Shown: positions 18,786 through 28,073, numbered from the stretch's first letter. The stretch: 64,000 nt of DNA from Helicobacter sp. 16-1353 (GCF_003288815.1 NZ_NHYM01000005.1:62001-126000); one strand, 5' to 3'. A program made the numbers and translations. Notes: generated from the sequence alone by a model not told the origin.

Positions 18786-19346
18786 TTACACTCCAATCAT
18801 CGATAAATCTTCTTTTGTTATATCTTCATCGATAAAATCTACTTTCTCACCTTTTAATGCCATTATTGACTTTAGAATCTCACTTATACTTTGCAATATC
18901 ACAAGTAAAAATCCAAATGCAATTAAACCTTTAAATATAAAATAATATGGGATTCTGCCATTTGGAGAGGATTCCATTATATGAAATCCTTGTAATGCAA
19001 AATGGAATCCAAAATAAGAAATCACAGCACTAAATGGAATAATAAAAAATAGATTAACAAAAATCCAAAAATAAAGCTTTTGCCTCTTAGAATATTTGAC
19101 ATATACAACATCTAATCTTACATGTTTATCCAATAAAAGGGCATATGAGATAGCAGGTAAGAAAAATGCACTAAAAAAATACATACTCAAATCATCAAAG
19201 ATGGCACTAGCAATGCCAAACTGCAACAAAACAGCTTTAAGAAATACAATTAATGTTAATATGCAAAGCATAGCGATACAAAAATAAGAAAAAAATTTTG
19301 TTATAGAATCTAGTATTTTTGAAATTTTTAAGAAAACTTTTTGCAT
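18786..19346 (-). CDS. TRAP transporter small permease (DctQ-like)
   Basis: 186 residues with four transmembrane helices and the family's FDDLSMYFFSAFFLPAISYALLLDKHVRLDVVY segment (residues about 50-83), where the conserved His-Val-Arg-Leu-Asp appears. ATG start with GGAG upstream. First gene of the dctQ-dctM pair, downstream of hemE on the same strand (gap 18 bp), so it may be transcribed with hemE. Confidence 0.85.
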   Translation of the reverse strand: MQKVFLKISKILDSITKFFSYFCIAMLCILTLIVFLKAVLLQFGIASAIFDDLSMYFFSAFFLPAISYALLLDKHVRLDVVYVKYSKRQKLYFWIFVNLFFIIPFSAVISYFGFHFALQGFHIMESSPNGRIPYYFIFKGLIAFGFLLVILQSISEILKSIMALKGEKVDFIDEDITKEDLSMIGV

Positions 19347-19364
19347 TTATCTCCACTCCAAATA

Positions 19365-20396
19365 TTATCTTTTTGTTTTTTCTCTTACTAATTGAACTAA
19401 TCTTATCGCATTACTAACAGGCAAATCTGGCAACATTCCATGCCCTAGATTAAATATATGTCCGCTTGTATTTCCCATAATATTTATTATGTCATCTATG
19501 CCACTTTCCATTGCCTCCATATCGTAGATTCTGCAAGGTTCTAAATTGCCTTGTAGGACAAATTTATCTCCTAATATATGTTTAGCATTTTTCATTGAAG
19601 TCCCCCAATCAATACCGAAAACATCAAAATTGCTATTCAAATTAGCAAATCTATCTAAAAATCCGCCAACTCCTTTTGGAAAAACAATAATAGGAATATT
19701 GGAATATGTTTTTTTAATATAATCTGCAATCTCATTAATATAGTTAAATCCAAACTCAATATAGGCTTTTTCTTCCAATGCTCCCGCCCAAGAATCAAAA
19801 ATCATAATAGCATCTACTCCAGCTTTTATTTGAGATTCTAGATATAGTTTTAATTCATTTGTAAGTTTCTCTAATATATTGCGAAGTAGATTTGGGTTTG
19901 TATAAAGCATTTTCTTAGAATGGGTATAGGTTTTACTCCCCTGCCCTTCAATCATATAAGTAGCCAAAGTCCAAGGTGCTCCGCAAAATCCTATCAAAGC
20001 TTTATCTTTACTTAATTTTGCTCTAGTTAGGGAAATCGTATCATAAACATAATCTAATTTTTTATATGCATTAGTTTGCAAAATACCCAAATCATTATTA
20101 TTTCTTATGCAAGTTTCAAACTTTGGTCCTTCATTTTTTAAAAAATTTAATCCCAAACCCATCTCAAGCGGAATAACTAAAATATCACTAAAAAGTATCG
20201 CTGCATCGCAATCAAGTATATCAATGGGCTGGAGTGTAACCTCACAAGATAGAGCTGGATTCTTGCATAAATCTAAGAAATTCCCAGCTTTTGCCCTAAC
20301 TTCTCTATATTCACTCAAATATCGACCTGCTTGTCTCATAAGCCATATAGGCGTATATGGGGTATCTTTTCTCTTGCAAGCATCAATAAAAATCAT
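19365..20396 (-). CDS. hemE: Uroporphyrinogen decarboxylase
   Basis: Haem biosynthesis: uroporphyrinogen III to coproporphyrinogen III in the cytoplasm. 343 residues. The signature [17 protein letters not shown] is near residue 15, the catalytic Asp lies in [17 protein letters not shown] near residue 70, [16 protein letters not shown] and FDSWAGAL follow, and [10 protein letters not shown] is at the C terminus. ATG start. Divergence or co-transcription with the asparaginase gene upstream is unclear (60 bp gap, same strand). Confidence 0.96.
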   Translation of the reverse strand: MIFIDACKRKDTPYTPIWLMRQAGRYLSEYREVRAKAGNFLDLCKNPALSCEVTLQPIDILDCDAAILFSDILVIPLEMGLGLNFLKNEGPKFETCIRNNNDLGILQTNAYKKLDYVYDTISLTRAKLSKDKALIGFCGAPWTLATYMIEGQGSKTYTHSKKMLYTNPNLLRNILEKLTNELKLYLESQIKAGVDAIMIFDSWAGALEEKAYIEFGFNYINEIADYIKKTYSNIPIIVFPKGVGGFLDRFANLNSNFDVFGIDWGTSMKNAKHILGDKFVLQGNLEPCRIYDMEAMESGIDDIINIMGNTSGHIFNLGHGMLPDLPVSNAIRLVQLVREKTKR

Positions 20397-20456
20397 TGTA
20401 AGCCTTTATAAATTTATATACAAATGTTAAAAAACACAGATTCTACCAAATTTAAA

Positions 20457-21422
20457 CTAACTTATTGCAATGCTCTCCTCAAATTCATTAAATTTTGATA
20501 AATCAAAATCATTGCCTAAAATACACCATAGTAGAATCCTAGCTCGTCTTGCATCTAGGATTCCGCTCATAATTGCACCATTATTTTGCAAATCAATCTC
20601 ACTGCCTTTATATCCATAAGTCCATTTTGTGCTAAAGCCAAAAGCCGTTCTAGAGGCAACTATTATAGGAATATTTAAGCTTTTAATCTTATCCATACTT
20701 TTAGCACTAATATGCCCTGAACCAAAGCCATTTATAATAATCCCATCAAATAAATCAACAAAATCTAATATCTCATTATTTTCGCCTAGATTCTGCTCTA
20801 AAAACATAATTTTTTTATGCTGTTTTGGGAGTGGAAAGGTCATACGCTTTAAAGGTAGGGCAAAAAATCTTGGTTTATTTTCTATAAGAATCCCCTCTAA
20901 ATGTATCGCATCAAATGCATCGATAAAAGTGGAATGGATTTTTTTAATCCAATTTGCAGAAAAGATTCTATCTCCAACAACCACTAAAACACCTCTATTT
21001 TTGGATTGTAGATTACTTGCAACTGCGATACTTGAGCTAAGATTCCAAATTCCATCATAGGCAAATTCGCCCTCCATTCTCATAGCACCACAAAATATTA
21101 TAGTCTCTTCCCTATCCCAAAAAAGATTAAAGAAAAAACTACTTTCTTCGATTGTATCAGTTCCTTGTGTTATAATAATCGCATTAATCCCACTATCAAC
21201 GCTCTTTTTAGCATATACAATAACCTCACTTAGAATCTCAAAATCCAAACTACCGCTAGGTAGATTACAAAAACTTTTTGTTGTAATATCCAAATCCATA
21301 TTACTATGCGATTTTAATGTAGCGATAAAATCATTAGCATCACTTGCTGGAATCCCAGCATTTAGCTTATTATCCCTTTTCATACCAATTGTTCCGCCAA
21401 GACTTATTATTAATATTCTCAT
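20457..21422 (-). CDS. Asparaginase-family protein, cytoplasmic type
   Basis: 321 residues. The two catalytic elements of type I/II asparaginases are visible: ISLGGTIGM at residues 6-14 (nucleophilic Thr) and IITQGTDTIEESSFF near residue 90 (Thr-Asp pair). There is no signal peptide, unlike the periplasmic AnsB enzymes used by Campylobacter and Helicobacter for respiration on asparagine, so a cytoplasmic role is inferred. Preference for asparagine over glutamine is not testable from sequence. ATG start. Confidence 0.85.
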   Translation of the reverse strand: MRILIISLGGTIGMKRDNKLNAGIPASDANDFIATLKSHSNMDLDITTKSFCNLPSGSLDFEILSEVIVYAKKSVDSGINAIIITQGTDTIEESSFFFNLFWDREETIIFCGAMRMEGEFAYDGIWNLSSSIAVASNLQSKNRGVLVVVGDRIFSANWIKKIHSTFIDAFDAIHLEGILIENKPRFFALPLKRMTFPLPKQHKKIMFLEQNLGENNEILDFVDLFDGIIINGFGSGHISAKSMDKIKSLNIPIIVASRTAFGFSTKWTYGYKGSEIDLQNNGAIMSGILDARRARILLWCILGNDFDLSKFNEFEESIAIS

Positions 21423-21454
21423 TGATATTTCCTATATTTTTATGGATTTTAGAT

Positions 21455-21460
21455 TATAAT
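21455..21460 (+). promoter_or_regulatory. Putative -10 box of the DUF1090 gene
   Basis: TATAAT 29 bp before the ATG at 21489, in the divergent gap with the asparaginase gene; RBS AAAGGAG follows. Confidence 0.55.
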
Positions 21461-21488
21461 ACTTAATTCACATTTTAAAGGAGTTTTT

Positions 21489-21869
21489 ATGTATAAGATT
21501 CTAACTATGTCAATTTTAGCATTTGGGTTACTTAGTGCAAATAGCATAAGTGATACTTGTCAAAATAAGATTGATGATATAGAAAAGCAAATCAAGATTG
21601 CAGAGCAATTTGGGCAAAGTAGCAAAATAGATGGACTTAAAAATTCATTAGCAGCAGTAAAAGCAAAATGCGAAGATGGCAGTATTTCTAATGAATTAAA
21701 ATCCAAAATATCAAAATATGAAAATAAGATTAAAGAAACACAAAGCGATATAGAAGCCGCTAAGGCAAAGGGTAAAACACTAAAAGTAAAAGCAGAGGAA
21801 GCAAAACTAAAGGTTTTACAAGGTGAGCTAGAGGAAGCAAAAAAAGATTTGGAGAATTTAGTCCCATAA
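21489..21869 (+). CDS. DUF1090 (YqjC-like) periplasmic protein
   Basis: 126 residues: a signal peptide (MYKILTMSILAFGLLSANS), then an amphipathic, Lys/Glu-rich alpha-helical region. Cys24 and Cys58 in DTCQNKIDDIEKQIKIAEQ and VKAKCEDGSI, and the second half KIKETQSDIEAAKAKG, match the YqjC/DUF1090 pattern of paired helices. Molecular function of the family is not established. Own promoter and own terminator, so it appears monocistronic. Confidence 0.8.
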   Translation: MYKILTMSILAFGLLSANSISDTCQNKIDDIEKQIKIAEQFGQSSKIDGLKNSLAAVKAKCEDGSISNELKSKISKYENKIKETQSDIEAAKAKGKTLKVKAEEAKLKVLQGELEEAKKDLENLVP

Positions 21870-21876
21870 TCTCAAT

Positions 21877-21907
21877 AAAAAGCAATATCGTTTGGTATTG
21901 CTTTTCT
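21877..21907 (+). terminator. Intrinsic terminator after the DUF1090 gene
   Basis: AAAAGCAATA and TATTGCTTTT form a 10-bp stem around TCGTTTGG, ending in TTTTCTT. Confidence 0.8.
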
Positions 21908-21980
21908 TCTTAGATATTTAGCTATCTTTTAGATTCTTTTTGAAACAATTCTTAGTTTAAAAATAATATTAGGAAATAGA

Positions 21981-22829
21981 ATGAAAAAATTTTTTAGCAT
22001 ATTAACAATGATTTTTATAGGCGTTTTTTTCGTAGCGTGCGGAGAAAATACACAAGCAGAATCTACACAAAAAACTGATGATTCGCTAAGCAAAATAATA
22101 GAGCGAGATAAGGTTATAATCGGCGTTTTCGGCGATAAACCACCATTTGGCTATGTAGATAGCAATGGGGTAAATCAAGGCTTTGATATTTATATCGCAA
22201 AACAGGTTGCAAAGGAGCTTTTAGGTGATGAAAACAAACTAGAATTTGTCCTTGTGGAGGCACAAAATAGAGTTGAGTTTTTGAAATCAAATAAGGTTGA
22301 TATAATTTTTGCAAATTTTACTAAAACAAAAGAGAGAGAAGAAGTGGTAGATTTCGCCCTCCCATATATGAAAGTCGCACTTGGTGTGGTTTCAAAAAAT
22401 GGAGATATAAAAAATGTAGATGAATTAAAAGATAAAACTTTAATTGTAAATAAAGGAACAACGGCAGATTTTTATTTTAGCGAACATTACCCAGATATGA
22501 ATATATTGAAATTCGACCAGAATACAGAGGCATTTTTAGCATTAAAAGATAATCGAGGCGAGGCTTTGGCACACGATAATCTATTGCTTTTTGCGTGGGC
22601 GAATGCAAATCCACCATATGAAGTTGGCATAACTCATTTAGGAAACGATGATGTAATCGCTCCTGCAGTCAAAAAAGGTAATACGGAATTATTAAATAAG
22701 CTAAATGAGATTTTGGTAAAACTTGGAAAAGAAAATTTCATTCACAAAGCTTATGATGCGACTTTAAGCGAAGTTTATGGGACGAATATCACTGCAGATT
22801 CCGTTGTGATAGAAAATACGAGTTTATAA
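21981..22829 (+). CDS. CjaA-like amino-acid (cysteine) binding lipoprotein of an ABC importer
   Basis: 282 residues. Signal peptide with lipobox FFVACG (Cys20), then a periplasmic type II solute-binding fold. Sequence IIGVFGDKPPFGYVD, FVLVEAQNRVEFLKSNKVDIIFANFT, KTLIVNKGTTADFYF and DDVIAPAVKKG closely match what I remember of Campylobacter jejuni CjaA, a cysteine-binding surface antigen. No permease or ATPase gene is adjacent, so it serves a transporter encoded elsewhere. Cysteine as ligand is inferred from that resemblance. Confidence 0.85.
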   Translation: MKKFFSILTMIFIGVFFVACGENTQAESTQKTDDSLSKIIERDKVIIGVFGDKPPFGYVDSNGVNQGFDIYIAKQVAKELLGDENKLEFVLVEAQNRVEFLKSNKVDIIFANFTKTKEREEVVDFALPYMKVALGVVSKNGDIKNVDELKDKTLIVNKGTTADFYFSEHYPDMNILKFDQNTEAFLALKDNRGEALAHDNLLLFAWANANPPYEVGITHLGNDDVIAPAVKKGNTELLNKLNEILVKLGKENFIHKAYDATLSEVYGTNITADSVVIENTSL

Positions 22830-22831
22830 AT

Positions 22832-22861
22832 AAAAATAGATTCTATATAGAATCTATTTTT
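22832..22861. terminator. Perfect 30-bp palindrome, bidirectional terminator
   Basis: A perfect inverted repeat starting AAAAATAGATTCTATA lies between the convergent cjaA-like gene and pstS; A and T runs at its two ends give U-tails on both strands. It is built from the GATTCTA word. Confidence 0.8.
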
Positions 22862-22876
22862 AATCTCAAAATGTAA

Positions 22877-23851
22877 TTATTGTGTTTGTAGAAATATTTT
22901 AATCTGCTCTTTTACTTCCTTTGGTAATGGGGCAATCTCCATTCTCAATGCACTTTTATCACCATTATCAAAGCAGTATTCAAAAAACTTTACAATATCT
23001 AATTTAATCTTAGAATCTTTTGGGATTAATATATAAGTAGCACTAACTATTGGATAGCTATTTGCACCATCTCCTAAGAGTAGATTTGCTGAAAATGTAT
23101 CTTTATCCCATTTTGCATTTTTATTTGCTTCTGCTATTGTTTGCATATTTGCCTCTACCCAATTGCCACTTTTAGTTTGGAGTTTTGCAGCACTTAGCTT
23201 TAGATTATTTTTATATGATAACTCCGTATATCCAATAGCACCTTTTATGCTTTTAATTAAATGTGAAACACCCTCATTGCCTTTTCCACCAACACCTTTT
23301 GGCCAAGATATTGCTTTTCCATATCCAATATTATCATTCCATTCTTTTGATATTTGGGATAAATATGATGTAAAATTATATGTAGTTCCGCTTCCATCAC
23401 TCCTATGTATAATAGATATTTCAAGGTCTGGTAGAGATAGATTTGGATTATCTTTTGCTATGATTTTGTCATTCCATTTTGTGATTTTTCCAAGAAAGAT
23501 TCCAGCTATAGCTTCATTGCTTAGCTTTAATTCCCCATCATTGATTCCATCTAGATTATAAGCCACTACTATTGCACCACTAAGTGTAGGAAATTGTATT
23601 AGATTAGAATCTTGTAATTCTTTTTTATCTAATGCCTCATCAGTAGCACCAAAATCAATAGTGTTTGCTTTTATTTGTTTTACTCCGCCCCCACTTCCAA
23701 TGGATTGATAATTAACCTTTATGGAAGTTGCCTTTTGATACTCTTTAACCCAACTCATATAAACATTTGCTGGGAAAGATGCTCCAGCACCATTTATTTG
23801 ATTTGCCCCTAATATTGCAATCATAAAAATTAATGATATTAATATCTTCAT
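22877..23851 (-). CDS. pstS: Phosphate-binding protein PstS
   Basis: Periplasmic binding protein of the high-affinity phosphate ABC importer. 324 residues from the preferred ATG at 23851, which has AAGGA upstream and begins a clean signal peptide (MKILISLIFMIAILGANQ); a longer frame to 23896 has no RBS. INGAGASFPANVYMSW, YQSIGSGGGVKQI, FGATDEAL and HRSDGSGTTYNFTSYL are the phosphate-contacting segments. pstCAB are not adjacent. Confidence 0.93.
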   Translation of the reverse strand: MKILISLIFMIAILGANQINGAGASFPANVYMSWVKEYQKATSIKVNYQSIGSGGGVKQIKANTIDFGATDEALDKKELQDSNLIQFPTLSGAIVVAYNLDGINDGELKLSNEAIAGIFLGKITKWNDKIIAKDNPNLSLPDLEISIIHRSDGSGTTYNFTSYLSQISKEWNDNIGYGKAISWPKGVGGKGNEGVSHLIKSIKGAIGYTELSYKNNLKLSAAKLQTKSGNWVEANMQTIAEANKNAKWDKDTFSANLLLGDGANSYPIVSATYILIPKDSKIKLDIVKFFEYCFDNGDKSALRMEIAPLPKEVKEQIKIFLQTQ

Positions 23852-23974
23852 TGTAATCCTTTTATATTTGATAATTAGGATTATAAATAATATCAATTAC
23901 AAGAAAATTACAAAATATATTTATAAGACTTAAAAAGCTAAGATTTCATCAAATACTATAAGGAGAATCGTTAA

Positions 23975-25861
23975 ATGATGAATTTTGCTAGTATGGGGGG
24001 GGGGAAGCTAGATTCCAAATTAGATTTCAACGCAGATTCCAGCCTAGAATCTAATACAGATTCTATAGATTCTGCCCAATATTTAGATTCTACTTCAAGC
24101 CAAAAACGAAATTCCAACGCAGATTCCAGCCTAGAATCTAATACAGATTCTACACCAAGCCAAACGCGAGATTCCACAAATCACTTAGATTCCACTCCAA
24201 ACCCGCGAAAAACACGAAAAAATAGCTTTTGGAATTATGCATTTTATGCTTTTATTTTAAGCTATTGCTTATGCATTGTTATTTATTCTAGATATGCTTT
24301 TAACCTAGATGACGCACTTTGGTGGCTAGATATATATCATAATATCCCAATTACAAATGGTATCAATCTAGGCATAGGCAGATTCTACCCACTAGCTTTT
24401 AGCGACCTAAATATGCTAATGCAAATCTCACATTCGCCTTATTTATTCTTTGGCTATCACGCAATAATTACGCTTTTTATCGCTCTTTTGTTTTGGAATT
24501 TTTTAAAAAATGCACTTCCAAATAGTCCTTTTATTAGATTTATCATTTGTTTTATCTGCTTTTTAAATATGGGCTTTGTAACGATTATGGTAGGCATTTG
24601 CTATCCGGAAAGTCCGCTTTGCTTTGCTTTGGTGCTTTTTGTATTTATGAGTTATAAGATTTATAAAAGTGAAAATAGAGCGATTTTTTTCATACTTGGG
24701 ATTTTAGCGGCAAATATGGCGATTTATCTAAAAGAGCCTAGTTTTCTAGCTATTGGGGCTTTTGGATTTTTAAATATAATCTATATGTATGCTAGTAAAA
24801 AAATCAATAGAATCTATTTTATTTATTGCATCTTATTGCTTGTTAGTGCATTAATTTTTGTGGTGATTTACACTCTTTATGTTATGCCAAATGTAGAATC
24901 TAGCTATGAAGAAGTCGCATTTAACAAGGCAAATCTAAGCTTTTATAATTACGCCATATTTTTAATAAAAGGCTTATTTAACTTTATCTTAAATGACGCT
25001 TTTATAGTTATCTTACTGCCATTTATTACACTTTGCAGAATCTACTCTACTATAAAATCAAAAAGCCTAGATTCTATAGCCATTTTTTGGGATAGCTTAC
25101 TAGTGGGCGGAATCTTATATTTTGCTGTGTATATAAAATTGCAACTTTTTACTAGCTATTACTTAGTGCCTATATATTTTATCGTAGCTGGGAGTGTGGT
25201 GTATTATTTAGGTAAATATCTAAGATATAAAATAGCTAAACTAATCTTTGGGTTTTGTATGATTTTATATATTACTAATGTCTTACCACAATCCATTTGG
25301 ACTTTTATGTCGCTAAAATCTCAAGGCGTAGCATTCCACCAAAGCTTGGATTTTATGGCTAAATACATTAGCCAAAATAGCGATAAAACAAGAATCTATT
25401 TTGATGGCATAGGCAGAGGAAGCGGATATAACGACCACTTTTGGTTTTATTTCATAAAATATTTAGAAGAAATCTATAATGTCTCTAACTTTGATGTTTT
25501 ATCAAAAGAGCCAAACGCCACTAGTCTTTTACAAAGCCCACTTCATTGGCAAAATGACAAAAATTCGCCATTTACTATCCATAATTCTACGAGCGTATCC
25601 ACCCCAAAAAAGGGCGATATAATCATACTAAATCAAAATTCAAATAAATATATAGATTCCGCTTATTTACAAAATATGCAAGAAAAATATGAGCTTATTT
25701 ATAAAACTAATGTCGTTGGACTGCCCTATATCAGCCTAAAAATGATTATAAAATATCTAATGATAAATCTTGGAAACTCTCCCTTAGCAAAGGATGCATT
25801 AAGCGGAAATAGCAATCCTTTCAAACTGCCAATAAATAATTATATCTATAAGGTCAAGTGA
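23975..25861 (+). CDS. Phase-variable polytopic membrane protein, glycosyltransferase-like
   Basis: 628 residues. After a short start (MMNFASMGGGK) comes a 60-residue linker rich in Asp-Ser/Glu-Ser, then about ten hydrophobic helices and a C-terminal soluble region with DGIGRGSG. The layout resembles PMT/ArnT-like or GtrII-type membrane glycosyltransferases; NLDDALWWLDIYHN in the first loop has acidic residues like their catalytic loop, but I do not see a decisive family signature. ATG with AAGGAG upstream. A G10 tract at codons 7-10 leaves the frame open here, so the gene is in the ON state; a change of one base would truncate it within the linker. Confidence 0.7.
   Translation: MMNFASMGGGKLDSKLDFNADSSLESNTDSIDSAQYLDSTSSQKRNSNADSSLESNTDSTPSQTRDSTNHLDSTPNPRKTRKNSFWNYAFYAFILSYCLCIVIYSRYAFNLDDALWWLDIYHNIPITNGINLGIGRFYPLAFSDLNMLMQISHSPYLFFGYHAIITLFIALLFWNFLKNALPNSPFIRFIICFICFLNMGFVTIMVGICYPESPLCFALVLFVFMSYKIYKSENRAIFFILGILAANMAIYLKEPSFLAIGAFGFLNIIYMYASKKINRIYFIYCILLLVSALIFVVIYTLYVMPNVESSYEEVAFNKANLSFYNYAIFLIKGLFNFILNDAFIVILLPFITLCRIYSTIKSKSLDSIAIFWDSLLVGGILYFAVYIKLQLFTSYYLVPIYFIVAGSVVYYLGKYLRYKIAKLIFGFCMILYITNVLPQSIWTFMSLKSQGVAFHQSLDFMAKYISQNSDKTRIYFDGIGRGSGYNDHFWFYFIKYLEEIYNVSNFDVLSKEPNATSLLQSPLHWQNDKNSPFTIHNSTSVSTPKKGDIIILNQNSNKYIDSAYLQNMQEKYELIYKTNVVGLPYISLKMIIKYLMINLGNSPLAKDALSGNSNPFKLPINNYIYKVK
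23995..24004 (+). repeat. Poly-G tract (G10) in the coding sequence
   Basis: Ten G bases spanning codons 7-10 of the membrane protein gene. Typical length and position for slipped-strand phase variation in this bacterial group. Confidence 0.9.
24028..24152 (+). repeat. 38-bp direct repeat in the Asp/Ser-rich linker
   Basis: 24028-24065 and 24115-24152 are identical, 87 bp apart, and encode NADSSLESNTDS twice. Both copies carry GATTC/GAATC words. Confidence 0.9.
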
Positions 25862-25874
25862 GATTCTATCTCGT

Positions 25875-25898
25875 AATATAGGGCGATAACCCTATATT
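25875..25898. terminator. Hairpin between convergent membrane protein and DinB genes
   Basis: AATATAGGG and CCCTATATT pair around CGATAA; it lies 14 bases after one stop and 8 bases after the other. Confidence 0.6.
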
Positions 25899-25905
25899 AT
25901 CTCAT

Positions 25906-26409
25906 TTATTCTGGCATTCCAAGCATTCCATTAAAATCATTTTCAATATTAAAGCTATCTAGTGCCGCAGCAATCTGCCCTCTGTGATGTGTGGAGTGAT
26001 TTAGTATTGCTAACATTAAAAATCCCCTACTTTTTGAAAATGAGATTCCCGGAAATGAGAGAATTTCTACCTTATTAAAATCATTTGTATTTTGGATAAT
26101 ATCTATAATCTCACTATCTGCCTTTTGACATAATGATGCTATGGAATCTACATTTTTTTGTATTTCTTCTAGCTTTGTTAGAGATTCTAAAAGTTGATTA
26201 GATGGCTTTTTATCACAATACATACTAAATTCTTTTATAAAAATACCAATCTCACCAGCAACAAGATGCCCCGCTGTATGCATAATAGAGCCATAATACA
26301 ATCCACAATTCTTCTCAAGCAATCCTCTTTCTACTTGTTTAAGAGTAGAAAACATATTTTCATTTGCAAATTTATTGTATTTTGCCTGTAATAGTAATAT
26401 TTCTTTCAT
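25906..26409 (-). CDS. DinB/YfiT-like four-helix metal-binding protein
   Basis: 167 residues. The three metal-binding His of the DinB fold fit SIMHTAGHL near residue 42 and NHSTHHRGQIAAAL near residue 137; the latter is the family's strongest signature. Members act as thiol-S-transferases or hydrolases, substrate unknown here. The ATG at 26409 is chosen because AAGGA lies 6 bases upstream; a TTG two codons earlier sits directly on the RBS. Divergent from an HxlR regulator, which probably controls it. Confidence 0.8.
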   Translation of the reverse strand: MKEILLLQAKYNKFANENMFSTLKQVERGLLEKNCGLYYGSIMHTAGHLVAGEIGIFIKEFSMYCDKKPSNQLLESLTKLEEIQKNVDSIASLCQKADSEIIDIIQNTNDFNKVEILSFPGISFSKSRGFLMLAILNHSTHHRGQIAAALDSFNIENDFNGMLGMPE

Positions 26410-26490
26410 TGTCAATCCTTTTTTTGTATTTCATCTATGCTTTTAGCTAAATGATTAATGTGATTCTATATGATAAAGTTTCTAAAATCA

Positions 26491-26532
26491 AGTAGATACT
26501 TTTTTATTCTATAGTGATATTTTTGATACTAT
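26491..26532. promoter_or_regulatory. Possible operator dyads between DinB and HxlR genes
   Basis: AGTAGATACT at 26491-26500 is a dyad (AGTA-GA-TACT), and 26511-26532 has ATAGT and ACTAT arms 12 bases apart. HxlR-family regulators often bind AGTA/TACT-type dyads near their own promoter; assignment is by resemblance only. Confidence 0.35.
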
Positions 26533-26556
26533 TGTGTAAAATAGGAATTATTTTGA

Positions 26557-26562
26557 TATAAT
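26557..26562 (+). promoter_or_regulatory. Putative -10 box of the HxlR gene
   Basis: TATAAT 24 bp before the ATG at 26586; RBS AAAGGA follows. Confidence 0.5.
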
Positions 26563-26585
26563 TTTTTAAAATTTAAAGGATAAAT

Positions 26586-26921
26586 ATGAATAATTATCAC
26601 TCTTTATGCCCTATTGAAACTACATTAAATCTAATAGGCAATAAATGGAAATTTATCATCATAAGGGATTTATTAGAAAGCAAAAAACGATTTGGGGAGC
26701 TGAAAAAGTCTATAGGAGCGACAAAAAATCAAAATATTTCACAAAAAGTCTTAACGCAAAACCTAAGGGAATTAGAAAGAGTAAAATTAATAAAGCGTAA
26801 AGTATATGCACAAGTCCCACCAAAAGTAGAGTATGCACTAACGCCACTTGGAGAGAGTTTGAGAGATGTTTTAAAAAGCCTTGAGGTATGGGGGAATTAC
26901 TATAAAAATATCAATGTTTAA
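26586..26921 (+). CDS. HxlR-family winged-helix transcriptional regulator
   Basis: 111 residues. SLCPIETTLNLIGNKWKFIIIRDLL and the RFGELKKSIG...ISQKVLTQNLRELE recognition region are classic HxlR/DUF24. Cys8 sits where the redox-sensing Cys of YodB/QorR-type members lies, so thiol or electrophile sensing is a reasonable inference. Divergent from the DinB-like gene across 176 bp. ATG start with AAAGGA. Confidence 0.9.
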   Translation: MNNYHSLCPIETTLNLIGNKWKFIIIRDLLESKKRFGELKKSIGATKNQNISQKVLTQNLRELERVKLIKRKVYAQVPPKVEYALTPLGESLRDVLKSLEVWGNYYKNINV

Positions 26922-28073
26922 TATACTTTTCGATGAAATCATTTCTAAATTTTTAAAGTTAAAAATCTTATAAGATTCTAAAAATTTTAGAATCTACCAT
27001 ATTTTAAAGCCTTATAAAATCTTGAAGTTTGTAAAAATTCTTATTTTTAAGGTTTCGCTTTTGATTCTATTTCTATAAAAGAAAACTTCATTTTATATGA
27101 AGCCACACTTAGCAAGAAACTTCGCTTCGCTTGTTTTACGAGAAGCTACGCTTTCCTACCTACCGCCTATTATCTATTTTTCGCCCTCATTTAGAGATAA
27201 AAATCTAAAATTCATTTTCGCCTCTTTTTTTAGTTTCCTACGAGAATCTAAAAAATTCCACCCTACTCTATCACACTATTTTTTAGGAGATTCATATAAA
27301 ATAAACTACTCTTTAAAGCATAAATCTATTTTAACCTAAAAATGTATGGAAAGTGTTAGCCTCACATAAAAAGGGCGGTGAATAAGAGTGTTAAGAATAC
27401 ACTAGTCTCCCCATCGTAAGGGCAAATGGGCGGGAAAGCATAGCTTCTCGTAAAACAAAGTTTCCCTATCATAGATAAAATCAATATAAAAAATTATTTC
27501 TAAGCAAATTTATTTCCTCATTCACGCTTTAAAATTATTCTTTTTTCTCACAAAACGAGCATAGCGAAGTTTCCTATAAAAATGTTAGAAATTAATTTAA
27601 TCTTTTAAATCGCATAGTAATTTTAAAAAATATATGTAAGGAGTAGTTTCACACGACAAAATAGGGCGGTGAGTGGGATTAGATTTAAAAAGAGGGCAAA
27701 GCCATCACAGAATCTTTTTATAAAAATGCGATTTTAAAAAACGCGTGGAGAGTGGGATTCACGAGAATCCAAAACCAAAGAATCTAAAATCGTAAAATTT
27801 TTTTAATCTAATTCCGCCATCTTTAAAAGATTCGTGCAAGAATCTAAAAAATCCATTTTGGCTTTTTAGAATTTAAAATTTATCGCAAAAGCGATTTAGA
27901 TTTTTACAAACTCAAAGCGGATTTGAGAAATTAGGCAGATTGTGCGGAATCTAGATTCTAAGAATCTTAGATTTTAAATTAAATCGCAGATTAGAAACTA
28001 ATGGAATCTAGGCAGATTCTGCTAAATTTCTCCCTAGATTCCGCTGTGAAACGAATAATTTAGAATCTTTAAA
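26922..28073. other. 1.15-kb non-coding island with repeats
   Basis: No convincing gene. Short inverted repeats with GC-N3-GC apices recur (27143-27153, 27436-27446, 27700-27713). An inverted pair, 27131-27156 and 27433-27458, matches at 25 of 26 bases. 27116-27137 and the complement of 27552-27573 are related, and both resemble 16245-16266 in the other island. GGGCGGTG-type motifs are at 27373 and 27664. The right part (27700-28070) is full of GATTCT words. A reading frame of 80 codons at 27097 has no recognisable product. Confidence 0.75.
27131..27458. repeat. 26-bp inverted repeat pair
   Basis: 27131-27156 (begins TTGTTTTACGAGAAGC) and 27433-27458 are reverse complements with one mismatch, 276 bp apart. 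Confidence 0.85.

Noticed and set aside
22877-23896. Longer pstS start at 23896
   Set aside because: No RBS, and it would place 15 residues before a complete signal peptide.
27097-27339. 80-codon frame on the plus strand
   Set aside because: Starts inside the inverted repeat, no RBS at normal spacing, no recognisable product; island sequence repeats explain the openness.
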